DNA of 64,000 nucleotides from Marinobacter halodurans (GTDB lineage Bacteria > Pseudomonadota > Gammaproteobacteria > Pseudomonadales > Oleiphilaceae), in NCBI RefSeq assembly GCF_004327985.1, contig NZ_SJDL01000004.1:1-64000 (forward strand), in the 5' to 3' direction. The position numbers and the translations under genes are program-made. This document shows, in pieces, positions 28,025 through 36,788 of the stretch; the stretch's first letter is position 1; each line of letters starts with the position of its first letter. The notes below the pieces were generated by a model, which worked only from the letters and a program-made list of their open reading frames with translations, was not told the origin of the DNA and did not search any database.

Positions 28025-29257
28025 GTGACGCAGACAACAACAATCCACCCAGCAACGGACGGCCCCATGAACGAGTCCCCGAACTTCCGCGATCCCGCGT
28101 TCCTGAGCGATCACATCCGCCGCATCCGGGCGTTCTACGAGGAGCGCTGCAGGGACCCTGACGGCGGTTTTTTCCAGTACTTCCGCAACGACGGCAGCGT
28201 CTACAACACGCACCACCGCCACCTGGTCAGCTCCACGCGGTTCATCTTCAACTACGCCAGGGCCGGCCACTTCTTCCAGCGGCCGGACTACCTGGAGCTG
28301 GCCCGCCACGGGCTGGCCTACCTCGAGCAGGTGCATTGGGAGCCGGCACAGCGGGGTTATGCCTGGACCCTCGACCATCACCGGCCCGAAGACAGCACCC
28401 GCCACTGCTACGGCATGGCGTTTGTCCTGCTGGCCTACGCCACCGCCTATGAATGCGGCGTCGGCGAAGCCCGTAACGGTATCGGGCAGGCCTTCGACCT
28501 GATGGAGGAACATTTCTGGCTGCCGGAGGCCGGACTCTACGCCGACGAGGCCAGCGCCGACTGGTCGGTGCTGTCGCCCTATCGCGGCCAGAACGCCAAC
28601 ATGCACAGCTGCGAAGCCCTGCTGGCCGCTTTCGAGGCGACCGGCGAAACCCGCTACCTGGACCGCGCCCACACCCTGGCCCGCAACATCTGCGAACGCC
28701 AGGCCGCCCAGGGCGATGGCCTGATCTGGGAGCACTACGACGCCAACTGGCGGATCGACTGGGACTACAACCGTGACGATCCACGCCACCTGTTCCGCCC
28801 CTGGGGCTTCCAGCCCGGCCACCAGACCGAGTGGACCAAACTGCTGCTGATCCTGCATCGCCACCGCCCCGAGCCCTGGATGATCGAGCGCGCCCGGGAC
28901 CTGTTCGACCGCGCCCTGGCCACCGCCTGGGACGACGTCCACGGCGGCATCTACTACGGTTTTGCGCCGGACGGCTCGATCTGCGACGACGACAAGTATT
29001 TCTGGGTCCAGGCCGAGACCTTTGCCGCCGCGGCGCTGCTGGCCGAGGCCACCGGCGATGCCCGGTACTGGGACTGGTACGACCGCATCTGGGCCTACGC
29101 CTGGGCGCATTTCATCGACCACGAGTACGGTGCCTGGTACCGCATCCTGACCCGGGACAACCGCCAGTACTCGGACGAGAAGAGCCCCGCCGGCAAGACC
29201 GACTACCACACCATGGGTGCCTGCTATGAGGTGATCCGGACGCTCAGGAGAAGTTAA
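28025..29257 (+). CDS. AGE-family sugar epimerase/isomerase
   Basis: A roughly 410-residue (alpha/alpha)6-barrel protein of the N-acylglucosamine 2-epimerase family. Sequence features (FNYARAGHFF, RHCYGMAFVLLA, GQNANMHSCEALLAAFEAT, PWGFQPGHQTEWTKLLL, KYFWVQAETFAAAALLAE) fit the mannose isomerase/YihS branch, with the conserved histidines at about H123, H189, H261 and H392. Such enzymes interconvert mannose and fructose or related sugars. The GTG at 28025 has AGGAT 5 bases upstream; the ATG at 28067 starts closer to the family core but has a poor ribosome site. No sugar operon surrounds it. Confidence 0.8.
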   Translation: MTQTTTIHPATDGPMNESPNFRDPAFLSDHIRRIRAFYEERCRDPDGGFFQYFRNDGSVYNTHHRHLVSSTRFIFNYARAGHFFQRPDYLELARHGLAYLEQVHWEPAQRGYAWTLDHHRPEDSTRHCYGMAFVLLAYATAYECGVGEARNGIGQAFDLMEEHFWLPEAGLYADEASADWSVLSPYRGQNANMHSCEALLAAFEATGETRYLDRAHTLARNICERQAAQGDGLIWEHYDANWRIDWDYNRDDPRHLFRPWGFQPGHQTEWTKLLLILHRHRPEPWMIERARDLFDRALATAWDDVHGGIYYGFAPDGSICDDDKYFWVQAETFAAAALLAEATGDARYWDWYDRIWAYAWAHFIDHEYGAWYRILTRDNRQYSDEKSPAGKTDYHTMGACYEVIRTLRRS

Positions 29258-29329
29258 CCGCCGCTTGCCGGGCATCCCCGGGTCCCACCTGCTACGCTTA
29301 AAGGCAGGAAGGGCCACCCCGGAGATGCC

Positions 29330-30118
29330 ATGGCGTTACCGTCGACAGGCGCACAGCACTACACCCTCCTCCTGCTCCCCGGTCTCCTCAGCGAGATCGA
29401 GCGGCTGGGCCTGCGCCAAGTCATTGCCCGCTCCAGCCTCACCGCCTCCGACATCAGCGGCCTCTACTTCGAAGCCAAGACCATCACCCGGCTGCTGCCG
29501 GACGATCTCGAGTCGATCGATCCGGAACTGTGGCCGGACCTGGTGGAGTGCGTCCGCATCCTGGCCATGCTGGTACGGGAGGTGACCCGGGAGGACCTGG
29601 CCCGGACCAAGCGCCAGGCCATCAACCAGTTCCTGCCGCGGGCCCGGCATCAGGTACGCGATGAAGTCCGCCGCCAGCTCGGCGAGGGCAACGTGGATTT
29701 CCGGCTCGCCGGCATGACGCGCCCCCGGGCCGGCGGCGAACAGGCCGAGGAAACCTGTATCGAAGCCATCCGCCTGGAGCGGCAACGGCGTTACCGGACC
29801 ATGATGACCCTCGATCCCGACCTGCTGGGCCATCACCAGGCGGCCATCGTGGAAGAGGCCCGAACCTACGTGGCCCATCAGATGGGCAACCCGCCCGAAG
29901 ACTTCGGCGCCCTGGACCTGCTGATCCATCTCGGCGATGTCCTCCGGGTCCTGCTGACAGCGGAACAAGACGGCATCACCGACGAAGACACGGCCCCGCC
30001 CGGCCATATCTCCGTCAGCAACGTGGTGATGGGCATCGGCAACCTGCTCTATGCCGACGAGTTGGGCCTGCGCGGGGCAACCGCCCCGGCGGATCCGGGC
30101 CGGGAAGCCTGCCCCTGA
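29330..30118 (+). CDS. Hypothetical protein
   Basis: A 262-residue soluble, acidic and arginine-rich protein without a signal peptide or membrane segments. I do not recognise a family. The central part (about residues 95-160) is strongly charged and helical. Third-position GC bias and a clear open frame support it as a real gene. The start at ATG 29330 follows CCGGAG. It lies 72 bases after the epimerase gene on the same strand and may be co-transcribed with it, but nothing links the functions. Confidence 0.6.
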   Translation: MALPSTGAQHYTLLLLPGLLSEIERLGLRQVIARSSLTASDISGLYFEAKTITRLLPDDLESIDPELWPDLVECVRILAMLVREVTREDLARTKRQAINQFLPRARHQVRDEVRRQLGEGNVDFRLAGMTRPRAGGEQAEETCIEAIRLERQRRYRTMMTLDPDLLGHHQAAIVEEARTYVAHQMGNPPEDFGALDLLIHLGDVLRVLLTAEQDGITDEDTAPPGHISVSNVVMGIGNLLYADELGLRGATAPADPGREACP

Positions 30119-30210
30119 GCAGGCCCTTCGAAGGCGATTGACACCACCGGCAAAGGGGCTAATTTAGAGTGTGCGGTCAAACGTGATCGCGTCCCGTGTC
30201 GGAGGCCAAT

Positions 30211-30726
30211 ATGGTCACGCGCACTGTTCCCACATCAACGAGGTTCCACCGTTTCCCCTTCCTCCTGGCACTGACCATTGGGCTGTTGTCCGCCACCAGC
30301 GGCGGCGTCGCTGCCGATGACCAGGCCGAACTGATTCGCCACGGCCGTTACCTGACCCAGATTGCCGGCTGTAACGATTGCCATACCCCGGGTTATGCCA
30401 TGTCCGGCGGCAATGTCCCGGACAGCGCCTGGCTGACGGGCGACAGCCTTGGCTGGCGCGGTCCCTGGGGCACCACCTACCCCAGCAACCTGCGGCTGAC
30501 CATGCAGTCACTGACTGAAGAACAATGGCTCACCCTGGCCCGCACCACGCAGTTCCGTCCACCCATGCCCTGGTTTTCCCTGCGGGACATGTCGGACCAG
30601 GACCTGCGGGCGATCTATCAGTTCATTCGCCACCAGGGGCCCGCCGGCCAGCCGGCTCCTGCCTATGTCCCGCCGGACCAGGAGCCCCGGGGCCCGTACG
30701 TCCAGTTCCCGGCTCCGACGCAATAA
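30211..30726 (+). CDS. Small secreted c-type cytochrome
   Basis: A 171-residue exported protein. Residues 1-35 are a signal peptide with a basic start (FLLALTIGLLSA, cleavage near GVAA). A single haem site CNDCH occurs at about residues 54-58, and the axial methionine is probably in RPPMPWF (about 118-124). The SLTEEQWLTLART and DLRAIYQFIRHQGP helices are typical of cytochrome c domains found with periplasmic dehydrogenases. No partner dehydrogenase is adjacent. ATG 30211 has GGAGG 5 bases upstream. Confidence 0.82.
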   Translation: MVTRTVPTSTRFHRFPFLLALTIGLLSATSGGVAADDQAELIRHGRYLTQIAGCNDCHTPGYAMSGGNVPDSAWLTGDSLGWRGPWGTTYPSNLRLTMQSLTEEQWLTLARTTQFRPPMPWFSLRDMSDQDLRAIYQFIRHQGPAGQPAPAYVPPDQEPRGPYVQFPAPTQ

Positions 30727-30924
30727 CCCCGCGGGCCGGAGATTCATGGGGTCCCGCAATGGGGCCCCGTGAACGCCTTCGATCTTGATCCAGCGCAGTG
30801 CGCTGTTCCGGGCAGGCACTACACTGGCCCCGGATGCCCTGACCTGGCGTGCGTCTATACTCACCAGTAAGTCACGGAAGAGTCGCGGTTTTCCTCCAAC
30901 CTGCAGAAGGACGCTGATGCCGCT

Positions 30925-31902
30925 ATGGCTGCACTGAAATCTCTCCTGGTTGCCGGCCTTGCCCTGGGACTGCTCAGCAGTTGCGACACCGGGCCGGAAC
31001 CGTTGCTGGGTACGGTGGAATGGGATCGCATCGTCGTTCTGGCGGAAGCGTCGGAACCCATCACCGAGATCGCGGTGGCCGAGGGACAGTCGGTCGTCAA
31101 GGGCGACCTGATCCTGCGTCAGGATGCCCGTCGTCTCCAGGCACAACTGGACGAAGCCCGCGCCACCCTGCAACAGCAGACCGCCCGGCTGGAGGAACTG
31201 CGCCATGGCGCCCGGCCGGAAACCATCGCCGCGGCCCGGGCGGACCTGGCCGGCGCCATCAGCCAGGCCCGCAACGCGGAGTTGGCCCTGCAACGAACCC
31301 AAACGCTCTACCAGCGCGGTACGGTGCCCAAGGCACAACTCGATGATCGTGAAAGCGCCCTGGACAGCGCCAACGCCGCCGTGGAATCCCGCCAGGCCCA
31401 GCTCAATGAACTGCTGCAGGGCACCCGGACCGAACAGCTGGACCAGGCCCGGGCGGCCATGCAGAGTGCGGATGCGAAAGTCCGTCAACTGACCGTCAGC
31501 CGCGAGCGACTGGACGTGCATGCACCCCGGAGCGGCCGTGTGGACAGCCTGCCCCATAAACTGGGCGACCAGCCCCGGGCGAGGGATCCGCTGGTGACGC
31601 TGCTCAGTGGCGACGCCCCTTATGTGCGGATCTTCGTCCCGGAAGCCCGCCGGACCGGCATCCAGGCCGGCGACCGTTTCCGGGTCAGGGTGGACGGCGT
31701 CGGCGAGGCGTTCGACGCCGTGGTCCGCAGTATCCGCAGCGATCCGGCCTTCACGCCCTACTATGCCCTGAGTGGTGATGACGCCAGCCGCCTGGTCTAC
31801 CGGGCGGAACTGGTCCTGCAGGGAGAGCGGGCACAGTCGCTACCGGCCGGTGTGCCCGCCCAGGCCTGGCCCGCGTCAACGGAGCCACACAATGGCGACT
31901 GA
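30925..31902 (+). CDS. HlyD-family membrane fusion lipoprotein
   Basis: A 325-residue periplasmic adaptor. A signal peptide ends in the lipobox LLSSC (Cys20), so it is anchored in the inner membrane by lipid. Biotinyl-lipoyl halves flank a long alpha-helical hairpin (about residues 70-195, with two GTR/GARPE..A repeats), followed by the HAPRSGRVDSL strand and a beta-barrel domain. This is the YbhG/YhiI type that pairs with ABC-2 exporters. Its end overlaps the ATPase start by 11 bases, so the three genes form one operon. Confidence 0.88.
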   Translation: MAALKSLLVAGLALGLLSSCDTGPEPLLGTVEWDRIVVLAEASEPITEIAVAEGQSVVKGDLILRQDARRLQAQLDEARATLQQQTARLEELRHGARPETIAAARADLAGAISQARNAELALQRTQTLYQRGTVPKAQLDDRESALDSANAAVESRQAQLNELLQGTRTEQLDQARAAMQSADAKVRQLTVSRERLDVHAPRSGRVDSLPHKLGDQPRARDPLVTLLSGDAPYVRIFVPEARRTGIQAGDRFRVRVDGVGEAFDAVVRSIRSDPAFTPYYALSGDDASRLVYRAELVLQGERAQSLPAGVPAQAWPASTEPHNGD

Positions 31903-32824
31903 ACCAGCCGCCATCGTCACCCACGGACTGACCCGCCGCTTCGGCAGCCTGACCGCCGTGGACCATCTCGACCTGGAGGTTCCCCGCAGCCGCGTCTATG
32001 GTTTCCTCGGCCCCAATGGCTGTGGCAAGTCCACCACCATCCGCATGCTGTGCGGCCTGCTGCTGCCCACGGAAGGCGACATCCGGGTGCTGGACCTGGA
32101 GATTCCCAGGCAGGCGGAAACCCTCAAACGCCGCATCGGCTACATGACCCAGAGCTTTTCCCTGTACCGGGACCTCAGCGTGACCGAGAACCTGCAGTTC
32201 GTCGCCAACCTGTTCGGACTCGACCGCGCCCGGACCCGCCGGCGCCTGGACGAGCTGGTCCAGACCTATCGCCTGGAATCCCTGACAGCGCAGTTGGCCG
32301 GCACTCTCAGCGGCGGCCAGAAGCAGCGGCTGGCGCTGGCCGCCGCGGTGCTCAACGAGCCGGAGCTGCTGTTCCTGGACGAACCCACCAGTGCGGTCGA
32401 CCCGCAATCACGGCGGGATTTCTGGGCGGAGCTGTTCAGGCTGACCGAGGCGGGCACCACCCTGCTCGTCTCCACCCACTACATGGACGAGGCCGAACGC
32501 TGCCACCAACTGGCCATCCTGCAGGAGGGACGGCTGATGCGGGAAGGCTCACCGGAGCAGCTCAAGGCGGATCTGGGTGCTCTGCCCCTGTTGGTGGAAA
32601 CGGACCGCCCCCATGCAGCCGAACTGGCACTGGCCGATCTGCCCGGGGTCCTGTCCAGCGCCCAGATCGGCGCGACGCTGCGGGTGTTGGTTGACGCTGA
32701 AGATACGCGGGAGCCGGTGACCGATCGCCTGCGGACCCAGGGGATCGAGGCGCGCGTATCCACCACCGATCCCAACCTGGAGGATGTCTTCGTGGCCGCC
32801 ACTCAGGGGGGCCACAGGACATGA
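31892..32824 (+). CDS. ABC-2 exporter ATP-binding protein
   Basis: A 310-residue single-domain ABC ATPase. It has Walker A GPNGCGKST (about residues 40-48), Q-loop TQSFSLYRD, signature LSGGQKQRLALA (about 138-149), Walker B LLFLDEPTSAVDP and H-loop STHYMDEAER. The C-terminal extension (about residues 225-310) is typical of drug or polysaccharide exporters. It overlaps the fusion-protein gene upstream and the permease gene downstream (ATGA). YbhF of E. coli has two ATPase domains; here there is one, so the working pump is probably a homodimer. Confidence 0.9.
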   Translation: MATEPAAIVTHGLTRRFGSLTAVDHLDLEVPRSRVYGFLGPNGCGKSTTIRMLCGLLLPTEGDIRVLDLEIPRQAETLKRRIGYMTQSFSLYRDLSVTENLQFVANLFGLDRARTRRRLDELVQTYRLESLTAQLAGTLSGGQKQRLALAAAVLNEPELLFLDEPTSAVDPQSRRDFWAELFRLTEAGTTLLVSTHYMDEAERCHQLAILQEGRLMREGSPEQLKADLGALPLLVETDRPHAAELALADLPGVLSSAQIGATLRVLVDAEDTREPVTDRLRTQGIEARVSTTDPNLEDVFVAATQGGHRT

Positions 32825-33936
32825 ACGGCTTCAGCCTGCGCCGCCTGCTGGCGGTGATCCGCAAGGAACTGCGCCAGTTGCGCCGGGACCGGCTGACCTA
32901 CGCCATGATTGTCGGCATTCCACTGATGCAACTGCTGCTGTTCGGCTACGCCATCAACATGGACGTGCGCCACCTGCCCGCCGCCGTGGTGGACCAGGCC
33001 CGCTCCAGCGCCAGCCGGGAGCTGGCGGAGCAACTGCTGCAATCCCGGGTGTTCGAGTTTGACGAGGTGCTGGCGTCGCCGGCCGCCGCCGACCGGTTGC
33101 TGCAGCAGGGCACGATCAAGGCCGCCGCGATCATTCCGCCGGACCTGGAGGAACGGCTTCCGGACCCGGATCGCAAGGTGTTCCAACTGGTGGTGGACGG
33201 CTCGGACCAGGTGGTCCAGCAGGCCGCACGGCAAATTGGCCAGTTCCCGGTGCGCAGCCTGATGCGGGGCGATGCGTCGGCCAGCTCCGACGACGCTTCG
33301 GCGGTGGAGATCGTCAGCTACTACAACCCCCAGCGGGAAGCGCCGCTGAACACGGTACCGGGGCTGATCGGGGTGATCCTGACCATGACCATGGTGATGT
33401 TCACGGCCATCGCGCTGGTGCGGGAACGGGAACAGGGCAACCTGGAATTCCTGATCACCACGCCGCTGTCGTCGGCGGAACTGACCATTGGCAAGGTGCT
33501 GCCCTTTATCGGCATCGGGCTGGTGCAGACCACGCTGGTACTGATCCTCGGCGCCTGGGTGTTCCAGGTGCCGGTGCGCGGCAGCCTGCTTGAGCTCTAT
33601 GCCGCCGCCCTGGTCTTCATCATCGCCAGCCTGGCCCTGGGCATCTTTATCTCGACGCTGGTCACTACCCAGTTCCAGGCCATGCAGGCGGCGATTTTCA
33701 CCTTCCTGCCGCAGATACTGCTGTCCGGGTTTATCTTCCCGTTCGAAGGCATGCCCACGCCGGCGCAGTGGCTGGCCGAGGTCCTGCCGCTGACCCATTT
33801 CGTCCGCCTAGTGCGGGGCATCATGTTGCGCGGTGCCGGCCTGGTCGACCTGTGGCCGGAGCTCCTCGCGCTGGTGGTGTTCGCCACGCTGGCGATGCTG
33901 GTCGCCACCCTGCGGGTGCACAAGCGGTTGGACTGA
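32821..33936 (+). CDS. ABC-2 type exporter permease
   Basis: A 371-residue ABC-2 permease (YhhJ/YbhR-like). It has one membrane segment near residues 24-42, a large periplasmic domain (about 45-175) and five segments in the C-terminal half. The family motif REREQGNLEFLITTPLSSAE is at about residues 200-219. Related systems usually encode two different permeases; only one follows here, so it may form a homodimer. It is coupled to the ATPase gene by a four-base overlap. The exported compound (drug, lipid or other) is unknown. Confidence 0.9.
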   Translation: MNGFSLRRLLAVIRKELRQLRRDRLTYAMIVGIPLMQLLLFGYAINMDVRHLPAAVVDQARSSASRELAEQLLQSRVFEFDEVLASPAAADRLLQQGTIKAAAIIPPDLEERLPDPDRKVFQLVVDGSDQVVQQAARQIGQFPVRSLMRGDASASSDDASAVEIVSYYNPQREAPLNTVPGLIGVILTMTMVMFTAIALVREREQGNLEFLITTPLSSAELTIGKVLPFIGIGLVQTTLVLILGAWVFQVPVRGSLLELYAAALVFIIASLALGIFISTLVTTQFQAMQAAIFTFLPQILLSGFIFPFEGMPTPAQWLAEVLPLTHFVRLVRGIMLRGAGLVDLWPELLALVVFATLAMLVATLRVHKRLD

Positions 33937-33943
33937 GCGCCGT

Positions 33944-34858
33944 CTACAGCCCGAGATTCGACTTCACGGCCGCCAGTCCGGGTTGACCATCGACGGTGGT
34001 GACGCCGTCCAGCCAGCCGGCAAACACCTCAGGATGGGCTTTCAGGTAGGCACGCGCCGCGGTGTTGGCCTCTTCGCCGTCGTTGAGGATGGATCCCATG
34101 ATCTGGCTTTCCATATCCAGCTTGAACTGCAGGTTGTCCAACAGGGTGCCGACGTTGCGGCACTCGTCGCTGTAGCCGTTGCGGGTCAGCGTGTAGATGG
34201 TGGCGCCGCCGTAGTTGGGACCGAAATAGTCGTCGCCGCCGGACAGGTACGCCAGGTCATGCTGCAGGTTCATCGGGTGCGGCTCCCAGGCCAGGAACAC
34301 CACGAACCGGTCGCGCCGTTCGGCGCGGCTGACCTGGCTGAGCATGCCCTGTTCGCTGGATTCCACCAGGGTCCAGTCGCCCAGGCCGAAGTCGTCGTTG
34401 TCGATCATCTTCTGGATCAGGTTGTTGGCCGGCGCACCCGGTTCGATGCCGTAGATCTTGTGATCGAACTGGTCGGCGTGTTTGTCGAGATCGGCAAAGC
34501 TCGTCACACCCGCCTTTTCCTTGACGAACTCCGGCACCGCCAGGGTGAACTTGGCGCCTTTCAGGTTGGCCCGCAGGCGCTCGTAGCCGCCCTCGTACTG
34601 GTCGGCGAACTTCTGCTGGGCCGGCATCCAGTTGCCCAGGAACACGTCAATGTCGTTGTTCTGCATCGACTTGAAGCCGATCGGCACCGACAGCAGGTCG
34701 ATGTGGGTGTCGTAGCCCAACCCTTCCAGTACCGTCGTGGTCAGGCGGATGTGGATATCGCCCTGAACTTCGGCGACGGCTACAGCACGGCGGCGCCCAC
34801 CCGGCGGCTGTTCGGGGGAATCGGTGGTACCGGTCTGCAGCCACAGCCTGCCGGCCTG
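33944..34858 (-). pseudogene. 5'-truncated glycine betaine/choline-type binding protein
   Basis: About 300 codons related to ChoX/ProX-type ABC substrate-binding proteins: VLEGLGYDTHIDLLSVPIGF, NNDIDVFLGNWMPAQQKF, GIEPGAPANNLIQKM, FLAWEPHPMN and the C-terminal WLDGVTTVDGQPGL. The frame is open upstream to a stop at 34861-34859 but contains no ATG, GTG or TTG before 34720, and no signal peptide is found in any frame. The gene has evidently lost its 5' end, near the end of the Gfo/Idh gene. No ABC permease or ATPase of this type is nearby, so it is probably non-functional. A start at TTG 34720 would leave a leaderless protein. Confidence 0.7.
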
Positions 34859-34934
34859 CTACGGCGACCTTACCCGGCATCGCCGAACCGCCGCTGCTGC
34901 AACTGGAAGCGGAGCGCCATCCTGACGCCACTCG

Positions 34935-35936
34935 CTAGAGAAAGGGATAGATCACGCCGGCATCCGACAGGATATGATCGATGACCCTGGCCGTCGTCAG
35001 CGTGTCCGCCCAGGGGATGCGGGCGTTTTGCAGGCGCCCGGCGCGGATGTCGGCCATGGCGGCTGCGATCTGGTACTCGAAACCATTGACCCGGCGGGGG
35101 CGGTCCGCGACTTCGGGCTCGCCGTCGTGGCGCGTCAGGGTGGCCCGGTCCGAGCCCCAGAAAGGCCCATCGATCACGATGCGGCCGGCGTCGCCCTCGA
35201 TACTCATGATGTTGTCGCGCCGGGCGACAAAGCTGCTGGTGAAAACGCTCACGGCGTTGCCATAGCTCAGGAGGGCGGCGGTACGGATATCGACGCCGGT
35301 CTCCCCCTTCAGCACGGACGCCTGGACCTGATCCGGACCCCGACCGAAAAGATAGTTGGACAGGGAGATCGCATAAATCCCCATATCCAGGGTTACGCCG
35401 CCCGCCTGGTGGATATCCCAGTGCCTGCCGTTGGGTTTGAACGGCAGCCGGAAGCAGAAGTCGGATTGCACCGTATGGACCTCGCCCACAGCGTCCTGCC
35501 CGACCCAATCGAGCACCTGGTCCCAGACGGGCAGGAAACGCGACCACACCGCCTCCATCAGGAAAACGCCCCGACGCTCCGCCAGCTCGAACAGGGACGC
35601 CGCTCCGGCAGCGCTGACCGTCAGCGGCTTTTCACAGAGCACCGGCTTGCCCGCCTCCAGGCAGCGTCGTACGCAGTCGGCATGGAACCGGTGGGGATTG
35701 GCGATGTAGACGCCGTCGATGTCCGGTTCGGCGATCAGGCTGTCGTAGTCGGGGCAGACCCGGACCGAGTGCGCGTCCGTTGAATAGGTGCGTGCGAACG
35801 CGGCGCCCCGCACAGGATCGCGGCTGGCCACGGCGGTCAGCACGGCATCGTCGACACCGGTCAGGGCTTCGGCAAAGGTGCGGGCAATGCGGCCGGGCGC
35901 GATGATGCCCCAGCGGAAGCTCTCGGTTGCGGGCAT
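34935..35936 (-). CDS. Gfo/Idh/MocA-family oxidoreductase
   Basis: A 333-residue NAD(P)-dependent dehydrogenase. The Rossmann domain is at the N-terminus (WGIIAPGRIARTFAEAL, about residues 9-25), with the family CEKPLTVSAA motif at about 100-109. The C-terminal beta-sheet domain has GGVTLDMGIYAISL (about 177-190), carrying the catalytic aspartate region. It resembles the trans-1,2-dihydrobenzenediol dehydrogenase/glucose-fructose oxidoreductase branch. ATG 35936 has GGGGAG upstream and is better placed than 36005. Substrate unknown; it stands between the truncated binding protein and the molybdoenzyme gene. Confidence 0.85.
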   Translation of the reverse strand: MPATESFRWGIIAPGRIARTFAEALTGVDDAVLTAVASRDPVRGAAFARTYSTDAHSVRVCPDYDSLIAEPDIDGVYIANPHRFHADCVRRCLEAGKPVLCEKPLTVSAAGAASLFELAERRGVFLMEAVWSRFLPVWDQVLDWVGQDAVGEVHTVQSDFCFRLPFKPNGRHWDIHQAGGVTLDMGIYAISLSNYLFGRGPDQVQASVLKGETGVDIRTAALLSYGNAVSVFTSSFVARRDNIMSIEGDAGRIVIDGPFWGSDRATLTRHDGEPEVADRPRRVNGFEYQIAAAMADIRAGRLQNARIPWADTLTTARVIDHILSDAGVIYPFL

Positions 35937-36023
35937 GACGCTCCCCGGGATAAAAACCTGCGAATGGACGCGTTCCAGCTTGGCCCATGTTTCCGGCAGC
36001 GACAAGTCGTCGCCCGATCCAGA

Positions 36024-36788
36024 TCAAATTCCCGCGTACCAGGCGTAGCCCCGGTCTTCCCAGAAGCCACCCTTGCCACCGGCGATGTGATCAAAGCTCT
36101 CGACCACCTCAATCGCCATCACGTACTTGGCCATCTTGTAGCCCAACTGGCGTTCCACCCGAAGCCGCAGTGGTGCGCCATTGGCAATCGGCAGCGGCTC
36201 GCCGTTGAGTTCGTAGGCCAGCAGCGTCTGCGGGTGATGGGCGTCTTCCATATCGATGCTTTCGTAATAGGGGCTGTGGCTGCGGCCGTAACGGTCGGCG
36301 CAGTGGAACACCAGGTAGCGCGCGTCCGGATGGGGGCGGGCCTGCTCCACCAGGGTGCTGAGCCGGGCGCCGGTCCACTGGCCGATGGCGCTCCAGCCTT
36401 CGACGCAGTCGTGGCGGGTGATCTGCGTACGTGACGGCAGCGCGCGGATGGCGGCCAGGTCGAGGGTCATGGGATTCTCCACCATTCCGCCCACCTTGAG
36501 CCGGTAATCGCGGAAGCCGTTGGCAGCCAGCATGCGGTATTCGACCGCATCGGGATCGGTGGTGCCGTTGGCGCGGAAGCTGGGCGAGATGTCCGCCGGC
36601 GTGTATTCCCGGGCCATGGCCTTGCGTGGCGTCACCGCGTGCTGGACGACGTCGCTGAGGGTTTCTCCCTGGGCCAGGGTGTCGCGGAACCAGGTTTTCT
36701 CCGACAGGTAGTCGCAACCGGTCAGGGTGGCCAGGCCGCCCCCGGCCAGCAGGGTCTTGAGGAAGCGGCGGCGCGTGTTATCCGTCAT
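36024..36788 (-). CDS. Tat-exported molybdopterin oxidoreductase, sulfite-oxidase/MsrP fold
   Basis: A 254-residue periplasmic molybdenum enzyme. The Tat signal RRRFLKTLL is at residues 6-14, and Cys25 in LTGCD could be a lipobox. The catalytic domain begins near residue 75; Cys128 in ITRHDCVEGWSAIGQW is the expected molybdenum ligand of the sulfite oxidase family. Relatives include MsrP (methionine sulfoxide reductase), but the partner here is a cytochrome b of the thiosulfate-reductase/formate-dehydrogenase type rather than MsrQ. Its start overlaps the end of that cytochrome gene by 11 bases. The substrate is not known. Confidence 0.85.
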   Translation of the reverse strand: MTDNTRRRFLKTLLAGGGLATLTGCDYLSEKTWFRDTLAQGETLSDVVQHAVTPRKAMAREYTPADISPSFRANGTTDPDAVEYRMLAANGFRDYRLKVGGMVENPMTLDLAAIRALPSRTQITRHDCVEGWSAIGQWTGARLSTLVEQARPHPDARYLVFHCADRYGRSHSPYYESIDMEDAHHPQTLLAYELNGEPLPIANGAPLRLRVERQLGYKMAKYVMAIEVVESFDHIAGGKGGFWEDRGYAWYAGI

